Positions 55,217 through 64,000 of a stretch of 64,000 bases of DNA are shown in pieces; within the stretch, counting starts at the first letter, position 1; each line of letters begins with the position of its first letter. The stretch lies in NCBI GenBank assembly GCA_958296015.1, contig CATQIH010000007.1, positions 181,825 to 245,824 on the forward strand. Reading direction: 5' to 3'. The notes beneath the pieces were generated by a model, which saw nothing but the letters and a program-made list of their open reading frames with translations, was not told where the DNA came from and did not search any database. A program made the translations under genes and the position numbers. Source of the stretch: Cyclobacteriaceae bacterium (lineage in GTDB: Bacteria > Bacteroidota > Bacteroidia > Cytophagales > Cyclobacteriaceae).

Positions 55217-56236
55217 ATGTACCCATCTGATATAGATGATATCTTCCAGTCTTTTCAGCAACTCAAAGCACTGATTGTAGGCGATGTGATGCTGGATGCT
55301 TATATCTGGGGCAAGGTAGAACGCATATCGCCGGAGGCTCCTGTGCCGGTGGTGAATGCCCGCAAACGCGAAGTGAGGCTGGGCGGTGCTGCCAACGTAG
55401 CCCTGAACATTCAGGCACTGGGCGCTACCCCGCTGTTGTGTGCTGTGGTGGGTGATGATGCCTATGGCGCACAGTTTTGCGACTTGCTTGCGCAGCAGCA
55501 GATCTCTACCGAAGGCATCGTGACAAGCAATACCAGGGTGACGACGGTGAAAGAACGTATACTGGCCGGTTCTCAGCAGATGCTTAGGGTAGATTCTGAA
55601 GACGACAGCCTGCTCAGTGAGGCAGAAAGCACACGACTGATGCAGTGCATCGAGCAGATGCTGCCGCAGGCCGATGTAGTAGTTTTTCAGGATTATGACA
55701 AGGGTGTGCTCAGTGAAGACAGGATTCAGCAGGTGGTGGCACTGGCACAAAAGCACCACATTCCGACGGCGGCAGACCCTAAGAAGCGCAACTTCTTGGC
55801 CTACCAACAGATCACGCTTTTCAAACCGAACCTCAAAGAGCTAAAGGAAGGACTGAAGACGCAAACCCTGGCCCTGATGCAGCCGGTGAGCAATGGCTAC
55901 AGCCAGGAAGCCATTGCGGAAGCAGCCGGTTATCTCAAAACACATTTGCAGCTTACCTATGTGCTCATCACCCTGTCTGAACTTGGGGTATATATTCATG
56001 CAGACGAAGAGCACTTGATACCGGCACACGTGCGGCAGATTGCAGATGTATCCGGAGCGGGCGATACGGTGATCAGCATTGCCAGTTTGTGCCTGGCACT
56101 CCGGCTTACGCCCCGCCAGCTGGCGCAATTGGCTAACCTGGGCGGGGGCATCGTATGCGAATATGCCGGTGTGGTGCCCATAGACCGGCTACGCCTGATA
56201 GAGGAAGCAAAAAAACTGTCGCCAAAGAATGTATGA
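55217..56236 (+). CDS. PfkB-family carbohydrate kinase, heptose-7-phosphate kinase (RfaE1/HldE kinase) type
   Basis: 339 residues, ribokinase fold: LIVGDVMLDAYIWGKVERISPEAPVPVV (the RfaE N-terminal signature), LGGAANVALNIQALG, and DVSGAGDTVISIASL (GAGD catalytic motif). It would phosphorylate D-glycero-beta-D-manno-heptose-7-phosphate for LPS core; no adenylyltransferase domain is attached. Overlaps the KtrB start by four bases (ATGA). Confidence 0.88.
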   Translation: MYPSDIDDIFQSFQQLKALIVGDVMLDAYIWGKVERISPEAPVPVVNARKREVRLGGAANVALNIQALGATPLLCAVVGDDAYGAQFCDLLAQQQISTEGIVTSNTRVTTVKERILAGSQQMLRVDSEDDSLLSEAESTRLMQCIEQMLPQADVVVFQDYDKGVLSEDRIQQVVALAQKHHIPTAADPKKRNFLAYQQITLFKPNLKELKEGLKTQTLALMQPVSNGYSQEAIAEAAGYLKTHLQLTYVLITLSELGVYIHADEEHLIPAHVRQIADVSGAGDTVISIASLCLALRLTPRQLAQLANLGGGIVCEYAGVVPIDRLRLIEEAKKLSPKNV

Positions 56237-58056
56237 AACTAAAGGATATTAATAAAGATATTGTTGCCGAACGTCTGAACAGGGTTTTGTACGACAGCCG
56301 GTCGGTAGCCTTGAGGGTGATACGGGTTGCGACAAGCGTGACTACGTTTGCCGGCCTGTTCCTGTTGGTATACGCGTATGGGTATGATCTGCATGAGAAG
56401 AACCTGGCACTGATGCTGAAAGGCGCAGACCTGGTGTTCACGATTTTTGTCATGTCGTATCTGCTGCGGCTGCTGTATGCTTTCCGCCGACGCGAGTTTC
56501 TAAAAGATACATTTATAGAAGGTACGTTTATGGGCCTGATTACGTTGAACGGTATCATCAACCTGTTCTTCGGCAACTTTTTGCTGGTGTCTCTCTATGA
56601 GTGGCTGGGAGGCGCAAGCTACTATATGTTCTACGAACAGGTGATTGTCTTTCTGCTTTTCATCGGACTGATGCTGGAACTGGGCCGTATTGGCACATCG
56701 CTGGGTTCTATCAGGCTCAACGCGTCGTTTGCCTTTGTCATCAGCTTCATTGTGGTGATTGCCGTGGGCACCGGCCTGCTCATGTTGCCTGCTATGACCA
56801 CACTGCCAGGAAGTATGCCCATGCTGGATGCCCTGTTTACTGCCGTAAGTGCCACCTGCGTTACCGGGCTGATCGTGGTGGATACTGCCACTTACTTTAC
56901 CTTTCGCGGGCAGGTGATTATTCTGTTGCTCATACAGATCGGTGGGCTGGGTATTGTTACGTTTGCCACCTTCTTTGCTTCTTTCCTCAAAGCAGGCCCA
57001 GGGTTTAAGCAGCGCGACCTGGTACCTGATTACCTGGATACGGAAACCATTTCTTCTGCACGGCTGCTGCTGCGGCAGATTGTGTTTCTGACCTTTTCCA
57101 TTGAGTTCATCTCTTTTTTGCTGATCTATTTTACCTGGACAGGTGTTGAGTTTGACAATGTAGGCCAGAAGCTGTTCTATTCCGTTTTCCATTCCATCTC
57201 AGCCTTTTGTAATGCTGGGTTCAGCCTTTTTACGAATGGATTGTATGAGCCGGGTGTGAACCAGGCTTATTTGATGCATTTGGTCATTGCAGCCACTTTT
57301 ATAGTAGGGTCACTGGGTTTTGCACCGGTGCAGGACATACTATCGCCTTGGCGCCTGCGCGACCGGTTGGCACATCCCTGGAAAGACTGGCGGCTGAGCA
57401 CCAAAATCTCAGTGAATGTCGCTGCCTTTTTGCTGGTACTGGGCACTTTTGGCTTTTATATGATAGAGAAAAACAACGTGCTGGCTGAGATGAATATTTC
57501 CGAAGCACTCATCACCAGCTTTTTTCAGTCGGCCACTCCCCGCACCGCAGGATTCAATACCGTAGACTTCTCGGCACTGGCATCACCTACACTGATCATG
57601 ATCATGTTTCTGATGTTTATTGGCGGAGGCTCTGGTTCAACGTCCGGTGGTATCAAAACATCTACCTTTTATGTCATTATTACATCTGTACTGGCTACCA
57701 GCCAGGGAAAATCGAAGCTGTTTTTAGGCAAACGCTATATTCCGACCATTGTCATTTATAAATCGTTGTCTATTTTCTTTTATTCCATCGCCGTGATTCT
57801 GGCGGGTGTCTTCTGTTTGTCTATCACCGAACCCAAAACGGATGTGCTGGCTCTCACCTTTGAGCAGGTATCTGCCTTTGGCACTGTAGGCTTAAGTGTA
57901 GGTGTCACCAATACCTTGTCTGCCGCCGGTAAGGTCATCATCCTGATTACGATGTTTCTGGGAAGAGTGGGGATGCTCACCTTTGCCGTGGCTCTGAGCA
58001 GGCGCAAGTCCATAGAAGATTACAAGCTACCCAGTTATAATATGATGGTAGGGTAG
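56233..58056 (+). CDS. TrkH/KtrB-family potassium uptake channel subunit
   Basis: 607 residues with an extra N-terminal region of about 150 residues containing three membrane helices, then the four-repeat TrkH/KtrB core: SATCVTGLIVVDT, SAFCNAGFSL, TPRTAGFNTVDFSAL, GGGSGSTSGGIKTSTF and AFGTVGLSVGVT, the four selectivity-filter glycine motifs. Start chosen at MKLKDINKDIV, coupled to the kinase stop. No KtrA regulator is adjacent; the TrkA downstream on the other strand may serve both. Confidence 0.92.
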   Translation: MKLKDINKDIVAERLNRVLYDSRSVALRVIRVATSVTTFAGLFLLVYAYGYDLHEKNLALMLKGADLVFTIFVMSYLLRLLYAFRRREFLKDTFIEGTFMGLITLNGIINLFFGNFLLVSLYEWLGGASYYMFYEQVIVFLLFIGLMLELGRIGTSLGSIRLNASFAFVISFIVVIAVGTGLLMLPAMTTLPGSMPMLDALFTAVSATCVTGLIVVDTATYFTFRGQVIILLLIQIGGLGIVTFATFFASFLKAGPGFKQRDLVPDYLDTETISSARLLLRQIVFLTFSIEFISFLLIYFTWTGVEFDNVGQKLFYSVFHSISAFCNAGFSLFTNGLYEPGVNQAYLMHLVIAATFIVGSLGFAPVQDILSPWRLRDRLAHPWKDWRLSTKISVNVAAFLLVLGTFGFYMIEKNNVLAEMNISEALITSFFQSATPRTAGFNTVDFSALASPTLIMIMFLMFIGGGSGSTSGGIKTSTFYVIITSVLATSQGKSKLFLGKRYIPTIVIYKSLSIFFYSIAVILAGVFCLSITEPKTDVLALTFEQVSAFGTVGLSVGVTNTLSAAGKVIILITMFLGRVGMLTFAVALSRRKSIEDYKLPSYNMMVG

Positions 58057-58330
58057 GATGGAGACCGGAAGACGGGAGACCGGAAACGACCACTGTGAGC
58101 GGAAGACCGGAGACAACGCTAATACTTCTGTACTTCTGTACTTCTGTCTGGGCTAACACTTTACTGCCTTCTTTCTTATACGTGCTCTAAAACAGGAGCC
58201 AGGAACTATCATACAAAAGATAAGAGGCTAAGATCAGAAGCCCCGGTTTCTATTCTCCCATCTTTTACCTTCTGCCCTGCTGAGCCAACCACTTCCGTCT
58301 CTGGTCTCCGGTTTTCTATCTCCGAATTCC
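58057..58330. repeat. Convergent intergenic region with GGAGACCGGAAGAC repeats
   Basis: GGAGACCGGAAGACGGGAGA and variants recur at 58060-58110 and, complemented, around 58290-58320, between the convergent ktrB-like and trkH genes. The same kind of purine-rich repeat is at the end of nhaC. Confidence 0.6.
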
Positions 58331-59791
58331 CTACCTATATTTATTCCAGAAGTAGGGAGTAAATAGCAGCAGTACGGTGAACAGCTCGAGCCTGCCCAGC
58401 AGCATAATGAATGACAGAAACCACTTGGCACCCGCAGGAATATGCCCAAAATTATCTACCGGACCTACTGAGCCAATGCCAGGGCCGATGTTACCTAGGG
58501 AAGTGGCTACGGCACCCAGTGATGTCATAAAGTCTACGCCCAGCAGGGTCATGATCATGGTGCCCAGGGCAAACACGTTGATATAGATCACAAAGAATGC
58601 CAGCACATTGAAGGTAATACTCTGGGTAACTGCTTTGCCATTGTAGCGCACAGGGATGACCGCCGAAGGATGTATCTGCCTTTTCATTTCCAGGATACTG
58701 TTTTTGATCAGAATTACATGTCGTACAATCTTGACACCACCCGCAGTAGAGCCGGCAGAGGCTCCTGTAAACATGAGCAGAAAGAAGACCAGCATGATGA
58801 AGGGTGTCCATGACGTATAGTCAGCAGTAATAAACCCGGTGGTGCTCACCACCGATACCACCTGAAACACAGCCTGCCGGAAGGAGGTTTCCAGGTCTAC
58901 TTCGCTCACCGAATAAATACCGATGGTAACTATCACAGAGATGATCACCACAAATATGATATAAAACCTGAACTCTTCATTCTGCCACACCTTTTTGAAG
59001 CTGCCCTTCAGCATAAAGTAGTTGAGGGTGAAGTTGGTACCTGCCAGCAGCATGAATATGGTAATCACATAGTGGATATAGGCCGAATCATAAAAGGCGA
59101 CGCTGGTATTTTTGGTAGAGAAGCCGCCTGTAGCCATGGTGGTGAGGCTGTGGTTGATGGCATCGTAAAAGCTCATGCCTCCTGCCATCAGTAAACCTGT
59201 TTCTGCTATGGTAAGCACAATATAGATAACCCACAGCCGCTTGGCAGTATCCCGGATACGCGGCTTCAGCTTATCGGGAGATATACCTGGTGCTTCGGAC
59301 TGAAACAACTGCATACCACCGATGCCCAGGATAGGCAGAATAGCAACAGCCATCACAATGATACCCATACCACCGATCCACTGCGTCATGCTACGCCAAA
59401 AAAGGATGCCCCGAGGTACGGCTTCAATATCTACCAGAATGGTAGCTCCGGTAGTGGTGAACCCCGACATAGATTCAAAGAACGCATCGGGATAGGTGGG
59501 GATGGCACCGCTAAGCACATAGGGCAACGAACCGAAAAAAGACATCAGCAGCCAGCCCAGCGTCACCAGCAGGTAACCATCGTTGCTGCGCAACTCCTTG
59601 CCTCGTTCTTTTCTGGTGATCAGCCAGGGTATACTTCCCGAAACGATGGTGATACCACCCGAGAGCAGCAGCGGGTACCAGTCGTTGGAATGATAATACA
59701 GCGAGAAAGGGATACCCAGGAACATAAAACTGCCGCTAAACAGCAGCAGCGCACTCAGGATATGGACAAAGACCTTCCAGTTGAATTTCAT
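58331..59791 (-). CDS. trkH: TrkH potassium uptake protein
   Basis: 486 residues, four membrane-pore-membrane repeats with MSGFTTTGATILVD, TMATGGFSTKNTSVAF, VVSVVSTTGFITADY, GASAGSTAGGVKIVRH and GAVATSLGNIGPG. Forms the K+-translocating subunit with TrkA, whose gene overlaps upstream by four bases (same operon). Confidence 0.95.
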   Translation of the reverse strand: MKFNWKVFVHILSALLLFSGSFMFLGIPFSLYYHSNDWYPLLLSGGITIVSGSIPWLITRKERGKELRSNDGYLLVTLGWLLMSFFGSLPYVLSGAIPTYPDAFFESMSGFTTTGATILVDIEAVPRGILFWRSMTQWIGGMGIIVMAVAILPILGIGGMQLFQSEAPGISPDKLKPRIRDTAKRLWVIYIVLTIAETGLLMAGGMSFYDAINHSLTTMATGGFSTKNTSVAFYDSAYIHYVITIFMLLAGTNFTLNYFMLKGSFKKVWQNEEFRFYIIFVVIISVIVTIGIYSVSEVDLETSFRQAVFQVVSVVSTTGFITADYTSWTPFIMLVFFLLMFTGASAGSTAGGVKIVRHVILIKNSILEMKRQIHPSAVIPVRYNGKAVTQSITFNVLAFFVIYINVFALGTMIMTLLGVDFMTSLGAVATSLGNIGPGIGSVGPVDNFGHIPAGAKWFLSFIMLLGRLELFTVLLLFTPYFWNKYR

Positions 59792-61128
59792 TTAAAGAAC
59801 TTTTCTACCTCCGATAAACTTTCCATCCTGCTTACCACCACTACTCTGTCGCCTGGTTCAAACTGAAAACTACCCAGCACGATATAGCCTTTGCCGTCTC
59901 TGATGGCTCCGCCAATGACGGCCCCTTTTGGAAAGTCCAGGTCTTTCATGTACCTATTGGTGATGCGACAGTTATTTTTGATCTCATATTCCAGGATCTC
60001 AGCTTCCACCCCATGAATACTCGTGATAGAGATAACGTCACCTTCACGGATGTAGCGGAAGATGAAGTTGGCCGCAATCAGTTTCTTATTGATCATGGTA
60101 TCCACGCCGATGTTTTGGCTGAGGTGAATGTAATCTACATTTTCTACCAGTGCGATGGTTTTCTTCACGCCCCGGTCTTTGGCTACCAGGCAACTGATGA
60201 TGTTGGTTTCGGAGTTGCCGGTAAGTGCTATAAAAGCATCCATATCTGCCAGTCCTTCCTCTTCCAGAATATGCACGTCGGTACCATCTCCGTTGATGAT
60301 CAGCGTATCGGGAAGCTGGTCGGCCAGTTCAAAGCACTTGTCTTTGTCCTGCTCGATCAACTTGATATGATAGATGCTACTCAGCTTTCTGGCCGTATGG
60401 TAAGCGGCCTTGCTACCGCCCAGGATCATCACTTTTTTGATGTCTATCTGTTTTTTGCGGGTAAGGGTCAGTACCCGGTCTATACCGTCGGGCTGGGCTA
60501 TGAAATAGATATGATCGTCGCTCTCAAGCCGTGTATTACCGTTGGGAATGATGGTTTTATTATCCCGCAGAATAGCGACTGTGATAAAAGAGTTGTCCGG
60601 GTTCAGGCGTGATGTTTCTGCCAGGGTTTTGCCTACCAGGTTACTGTCTTTTTCCAGGGTGATACCAATCAGTGAAAGCAGTCCCTGATCAAACTCAAAA
60701 GTATCCGTAACGGCAGCGATCCGTAGCAGGCGTTTGATCTCACGGGCTGCCAGCGATTCGGGAGAGATCAGCTCATCGATGCCCACGCGGCGCAGGTCTA
60801 GGATGTCTTTTCTGAACAGAAACTCTTCATTAGAAATACGGGCTATCGTACGCTTTACGCCCAGTTGTTTGGCAATAATGGCTGTCGCCAGATTTACTTC
60901 TTCCGATTCGGTGACGGCTATAAGCAAATCTGCATTGCCTACATTGGCATCACGCAATGTCTGGTAAGAAGTAGAACTACCTTTGATGGTAGCAATATCT
61001 AGCTGGCTGCCGATCTGCCGCAACCTTTCTTGGTTGAGGTCAATGATGGCGATATCCTGATTTTCGTAGACCAATAGTCTGGCTAAATGTTTTCCTACAT
61101 CTCCGGCACCGGCAATAACGATTCTCAT
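59788..61128 (-). CDS. trkA: Trk system potassium transporter TrkA
   Basis: 446 residues, two RCK units each of Rossmann NAD-binding (MRIVIAGAGDVGKHLARLL at 1-20; KVMILGGSKAAYHTARKL at about 230) plus TrkA-C domain. Cytoplasmic gating ring of the Trk channel. First gene of the trkA-trkH operon. Confidence 0.95.
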   Translation of the reverse strand: MRIVIAGAGDVGKHLARLLVYENQDIAIIDLNQERLRQIGSQLDIATIKGSSTSYQTLRDANVGNADLLIAVTESEEVNLATAIIAKQLGVKRTIARISNEEFLFRKDILDLRRVGIDELISPESLAAREIKRLLRIAAVTDTFEFDQGLLSLIGITLEKDSNLVGKTLAETSRLNPDNSFITVAILRDNKTIIPNGNTRLESDDHIYFIAQPDGIDRVLTLTRKKQIDIKKVMILGGSKAAYHTARKLSSIYHIKLIEQDKDKCFELADQLPDTLIINGDGTDVHILEEEGLADMDAFIALTGNSETNIISCLVAKDRGVKKTIALVENVDYIHLSQNIGVDTMINKKLIAANFIFRYIREGDVISITSIHGVEAEILEYEIKNNCRITNRYMKDLDFPKGAVIGGAIRDGKGYIVLGSFQFEPGDRVVVVSRMESLSEVEKFFK

Positions 61129-61234
61129 GGTGAAGCATCTAAGTATACGAGCAAATATAGTATATTAATAGATACGCCGAAAAGAAATAACAATTGTAGC
61201 TTTAACCCTACTAAGCCCTTCCAAAAATGCATGA

Positions 61235-61250
61235 TAGTTTTGTAGTTTTG
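61235..61250 (+). promoter_or_regulatory. Two overlapping -7-like elements upstream of mscS
   Basis: TAGTTTTG occurs twice in a row (61235-61242 and 61243-61250), 30 bases before the start. No clear -33. Confidence 0.35.
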
Positions 61251-61279
61251 CCAGCAGAGCAAGCATCTGATAAAATACA

Positions 61280-62377
61280 ATGGAACAACTAAACGGAATT
61301 TTAGAAAGAACCTACTTCAATAATACAGTGGCAGATTACCTGATTGCCCTGGGCATCATCATCGCAGGGATGATTATTATCAATGTATTCAAAAAACTAT
61401 TGTTAAAAAGAGTTGGGCGCTGGGCAGATAGTACAGCTACCAATGCCGATAATTTTGTAATCAACAAGGTGGACCAGTTTGGTATTCCTGCGCTGTATAT
61501 CTTTATTATCTATAGCGGTATCAACTACCTGCATTTGACGGACAAGGCACAGTCGTACCTGGAGAAAGGCATCACCATTGTGATCACCGTGCTGGTCATA
61601 CAACTGATCTCCACCACAGTGATCGTACTGCTCAAAACTTACCTGAGGCAACAGGACAATGCCGAAGAGAAAATCAAGCAGGTTTCCGGCATCAAGGTGA
61701 TTATCAATATCATCATCTGGTCGGTAGGCATTCTGTTCCTGCTGGACAATATGGGCAAAAATGTGTCGGCCATCATTACCGGGCTGGGTATCGGAGGTAT
61801 TGCGGTGGCACTGGCGGCGCAGAATATCCTGGGCGATTTGTTCAACTACTTTGTCATCTTTTTTGATCGTCCTTTTGAGATAGGCGATTTTCTGGTCATT
61901 GATGATAAGAACGGCGTGGTAGAACACATAGGCATCAAAACCACGCGCATCAAAACCTTGTCTGGAGAGCAACTGGTGTTTTCCAACAGTGACCTGACCA
62001 AATCGCGTATCCACAATTATAAGCGGATGCAACGCCGCAGGGTGCTGTTCAGGTTTGGTGTAACCTACCAGACTTCACATGCCAACCTGAAGGAAATACC
62101 AACTATCATGAAATCTATTGTACTGGAACAGCATCCGGTAGAGTTTGATCGCTCCCATTTTGCTGCCTATGGCAATTTTAGCCTAGATTTTGAGACGGTG
62201 TATTATGTGTTAGATGCTGATTATACAACATACATGAACATCCATCAGGCGATTAACCTGCGTATGTACGAGGAATTTGAGAAGCGGGAGATAGCATTTG
62301 CCTACCCTACACAGACACTCTTCTTGAACCACGACGGAGAGGAAGATCGGCAGCCCAAAACAGAATTGCAAGATTAA
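61280..62377 (+). CDS. Small-conductance mechanosensitive channel, MscS family
   Basis: 365 residues, several N-terminal membrane helices, the pore-lining helix SAIITGLGIGGIAVALAAQNILGDLFNYF and the beta domain start DRPFEIGDFLVIDDKNGVVEHIGIKTTRIKTLSGEQLVFSNSDL. Releases solutes upon hypo-osmotic shock. Divergent from the trkA gene; together with KtrB, TrkH and TrkA it forms an osmotic block. Confidence 0.94.
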   Translation: MEQLNGILERTYFNNTVADYLIALGIIIAGMIIINVFKKLLLKRVGRWADSTATNADNFVINKVDQFGIPALYIFIIYSGINYLHLTDKAQSYLEKGITIVITVLVIQLISTTVIVLLKTYLRQQDNAEEKIKQVSGIKVIINIIIWSVGILFLLDNMGKNVSAIITGLGIGGIAVALAAQNILGDLFNYFVIFFDRPFEIGDFLVIDDKNGVVEHIGIKTTRIKTLSGEQLVFSNSDLTKSRIHNYKRMQRRRVLFRFGVTYQTSHANLKEIPTIMKSIVLEQHPVEFDRSHFAAYGNFSLDFETVYYVLDADYTTYMNIHQAINLRMYEEFEKREIAFAYPTQTLFLNHDGEEDRQPKTELQD

Positions 62378-62463
62378 AACATAGCATTTGGTTTGCAATA
62401 GATAAAAAATAATGCAAAAGCACTACTTTCTAGAGCAGGTTTTATCATATCCTTAAATTACAG

Positions 62464-62979
62464 CTAAGCTGAAATAGCTTGGCGAATTACTTTTACGTTT
62501 TGCTCGTTTTTCCCCCAGTCTTCAATCTGATATTCTATCTTTGGAAAGCTGATAATTTTGGCTACGCCTTCTTTTACTTGTATTTGTATATGTTCACCAA
62601 ACGTTGTAAAACCCATAGGCGTTTCTATTTCATAATCATAATGAACTCCATTGAGGGGCTGATTAAAACTTGATACTGCTGGTTTCATACGCCATTTCTT
62701 ATGTTGTATAACAGCTTTGATTACACTTTCTAATTTAATGTTTGGCTTTAAAGCAACCTCAGTAGTTTCTATGATACGCGGCTTGGATGTATCTCTAAGT
62801 AACACACTCCAAGTTAACAGTCCCGGAAAAAAAACAACTCCCCATAAATAACCCAGAAAACTACCCAAATTAAACCCATCAATATAAAAAATAAGAATAG
62901 GCGCGATAGTCAGTGAAATTAGGTAAAAAGATAAAGCATGCCGCTTTATCTTTTTACCACTAATATTTAAGAATATCAT
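62464..62979 (-). CDS. Hypothetical membrane protein
   Basis: 171 residues: a basic N-terminus, two membrane helices (ALSFYLISLTIAPILIFYI and LGSFLGYLWGVVFFPGLL) and a soluble C-terminal part of about 100 residues (ETPMGFTTFGEHIQIQVKEG). I do not recognise the family. Confidence 0.65.
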   Translation of the reverse strand: MIFLNISGKKIKRHALSFYLISLTIAPILIFYIDGFNLGSFLGYLWGVVFFPGLLTWSVLLRDTSKPRIIETTEVALKPNIKLESVIKAVIQHKKWRMKPAVSSFNQPLNGVHYDYEIETPMGFTTFGEHIQIQVKEGVAKIISFPKIEYQIEDWGKNEQNVKVIRQAISA

Positions 62980-62984
62980 AGTTT

Positions 62985-63120
62985 ATATAGCATTAATGGA
63001 ACAGATTTTATATTAGTTGCTGGCGTGCTACTCCCTTTGTAAGTTGGATCATAAAATTCATATGTTTTTCCATTAATCTTTACTACTCTATACCCTTGGT
63101 TTATATAATCTATTTAATTC
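62985..63120 (-). pseudogene. Possible protein fragment (no start)
   Basis: An open stretch encodes GYRVVKINGKTYEFYDPTYKGS and TNIKSVPLMLYK; another frame just upstream encodes NFSECAWGELNRLYKPRV. Together they may be the end of a frameshifted small protein. Weak evidence. Confidence 0.25.
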
Positions 63121-63142
63121 ACCCCATGCACATTCGCTAAAG

Positions 63143-63907
63143 TTAGGAGACTGATGAAGCAATGAGAGCACCATTGAAACCCATCAATGCAGTGCCAAAT
63201 CCTGGAATAACCGAACCCCATATAGCTCCCTGATAAGCTCCTATTGCATCACTTACATATACTTGCCCACTAGGTGCATTACATATAGTTCGGCTGTTGG
63301 TGCGGAAATTTGTCCAATACTCTTCAGAGTAAGAAAAAATCTGTGCAAACATCCCAATAGAAGTATATTCTTCAGCACTTAACGACTTTTTAGCTTCACT
63401 CGCAATCTCCTTTATTTGTTGTTTCGCTGTTTGGTGATCTATGTTACCCTTACTAATCTTTCCAACAATAGCGATAATTCTTTTAATATAAGGTTCTTGT
63501 GCTTCAGTGATATAAAACAGCCACGGATTACGTGCCATATCCATCAATCCTTCATCGGTGTATACATACGCTACATCATTTATCATTTTACCACCCACAA
63601 GTAAACCTTCTTCTTTGATTACATTAATACTTTGTTCTTGAATGTAACGCATTAGATTAAGGGTGTCTTCTGTGGTTCTAGTCCTGGCATTTTTACTATT
63701 AAATTCAGCGTAACGAGCCTGAAAAGAATTAGAATTAATAATTTTATCTAATCCAATATTGTGTAGTTTCCCTACATTTTCGTAGTCATCTTCTGTATAT
63801 GTATAAGCATCTTCTGAAGCTGATACTGTTGGTTCAGTTTCATTTTGCTCACATCCGTAAAACATGACAAGCGTAAATGCAAGCAATAAGATAGATAATT
63901 TTTTCAT
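63143..63907 (-). CDS. Hypothetical lipoprotein with glycine-rich C-terminus
   Basis: 254 residues; lipoprotein signal MKKLSILLLAFTLVMFYGC with lipobox cysteine. The body is helical and acidic. The last 30 residues, AIGAYQGAIWGSVIPGFGTALMGFNGALI, are hydrophobic and glycine-spaced, like a glycine zipper hairpin. Function unknown. The final 93 bases of the window carry no further gene. Confidence 0.7.
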   Translation of the reverse strand: MKKLSILLLAFTLVMFYGCEQNETEPTVSASEDAYTYTEDDYENVGKLHNIGLDKIINSNSFQARYAEFNSKNARTRTTEDTLNLMRYIQEQSINVIKEEGLLVGGKMINDVAYVYTDEGLMDMARNPWLFYITEAQEPYIKRIIAIVGKISKGNIDHQTAKQQIKEIASEAKKSLSAEEYTSIGMFAQIFSYSEEYWTNFRTNSRTICNAPSGQVYVSDAIGAYQGAIWGSVIPGFGTALMGFNGALIASSVS

Positions 63908-64000
63908 TTTGTTTATTAAGTTTGATTTTTTATGCCTAATCTATCTTTATGGTTTTCGGCCTTCCCATAACTCTTTTTGATCGCGATAAAAAGCACTTGT

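Noticed and set aside
63770..63907. Bacteriocin precursor
   Set aside because: The product has a lipoprotein signal and is 254 residues long, and no immunity or export gene is visible.

Overview
The window looks like a chromosomal segment of a Bacteroidota bacterium, most likely of the order Cytophagales. The indicators are a SusC/SusD pair, Bacteroidota-type promoter elements (TTTG-N19-TAnnTTTG), an ebo operon, MBOAT/AlgX-type O-acetylation genes, a ThuA/glucose-dehydrogenase-like lipoprotein and Kdo-type LPS genes. Genus cannot be fixed from the sequence alone.

Layout. 1-4.4 kb: start of an ArgD-type aminotransferase, a Tat-exported phosphotriesterase-like hydrolase, an MBOAT acyltransferase and its AlgX-like partner. 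4.6-8.4 kb: a decayed accessory island with two divergent IS110-family transposases, ends of a palindromic mobile element, and remnants of redoxin-like, SRPBCC and Crp/Fnr genes. 8.4-23 kb: kdsC, an ABC permease, two amidohydrolases, a YoeB-type toxin-antitoxin pair, EcsC, an SDR and a large ThuA/dehydrogenase/cytochrome c lipoprotein. 23-33.6 kb: a stretch where almost every gene (tlpA, vat-like acetyltransferase, kdsA, kdsB, kdsD, lpxL, a sulfur/persulfide module) carries small indels. 34-50.8 kb: intact housekeeping and transport genes including SusCD, RluA, a Cys/Met-metabolism PLP enzyme, NhaC, TypA and eboABCD. 50.8-53.5 kb: a second repeat-rich region with a REP-associated tyrosine transposase (RAYT), many REP-like palindromes and a tandem array. 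53.8-64 kb: an aspartate-type aminotransferase, a heptose-phosphate-type kinase, two potassium-uptake systems, MscS and a lipoprotein.

How genes work together: KdsA/B/C/D would supply CMP-Kdo and LpxL would acylate lipid A; YeeE/YedE x2, an MBL-rhodanese protein and TauE form a sulfide/persulfide detoxification set; KtrB, TrkH/TrkA and MscS form an osmotic/potassium block.

Most unusual signal: the two IS110 genes are riddled with GC-rich micro-insertions, nearly all exactly 15 bp. Similar GC-rich modules fill the hairpin loops of a separate palindromic element family (17-bp terminal repeats, perfect 9-bp target duplications); those loops are 4 bases in the compact copy and 30 and 60 bases in the expanded copy. 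I know of no described element that explains this. A second possible system is an uncharacterised ~210-aa protein family present twice, each copy preceded by a repeat array.
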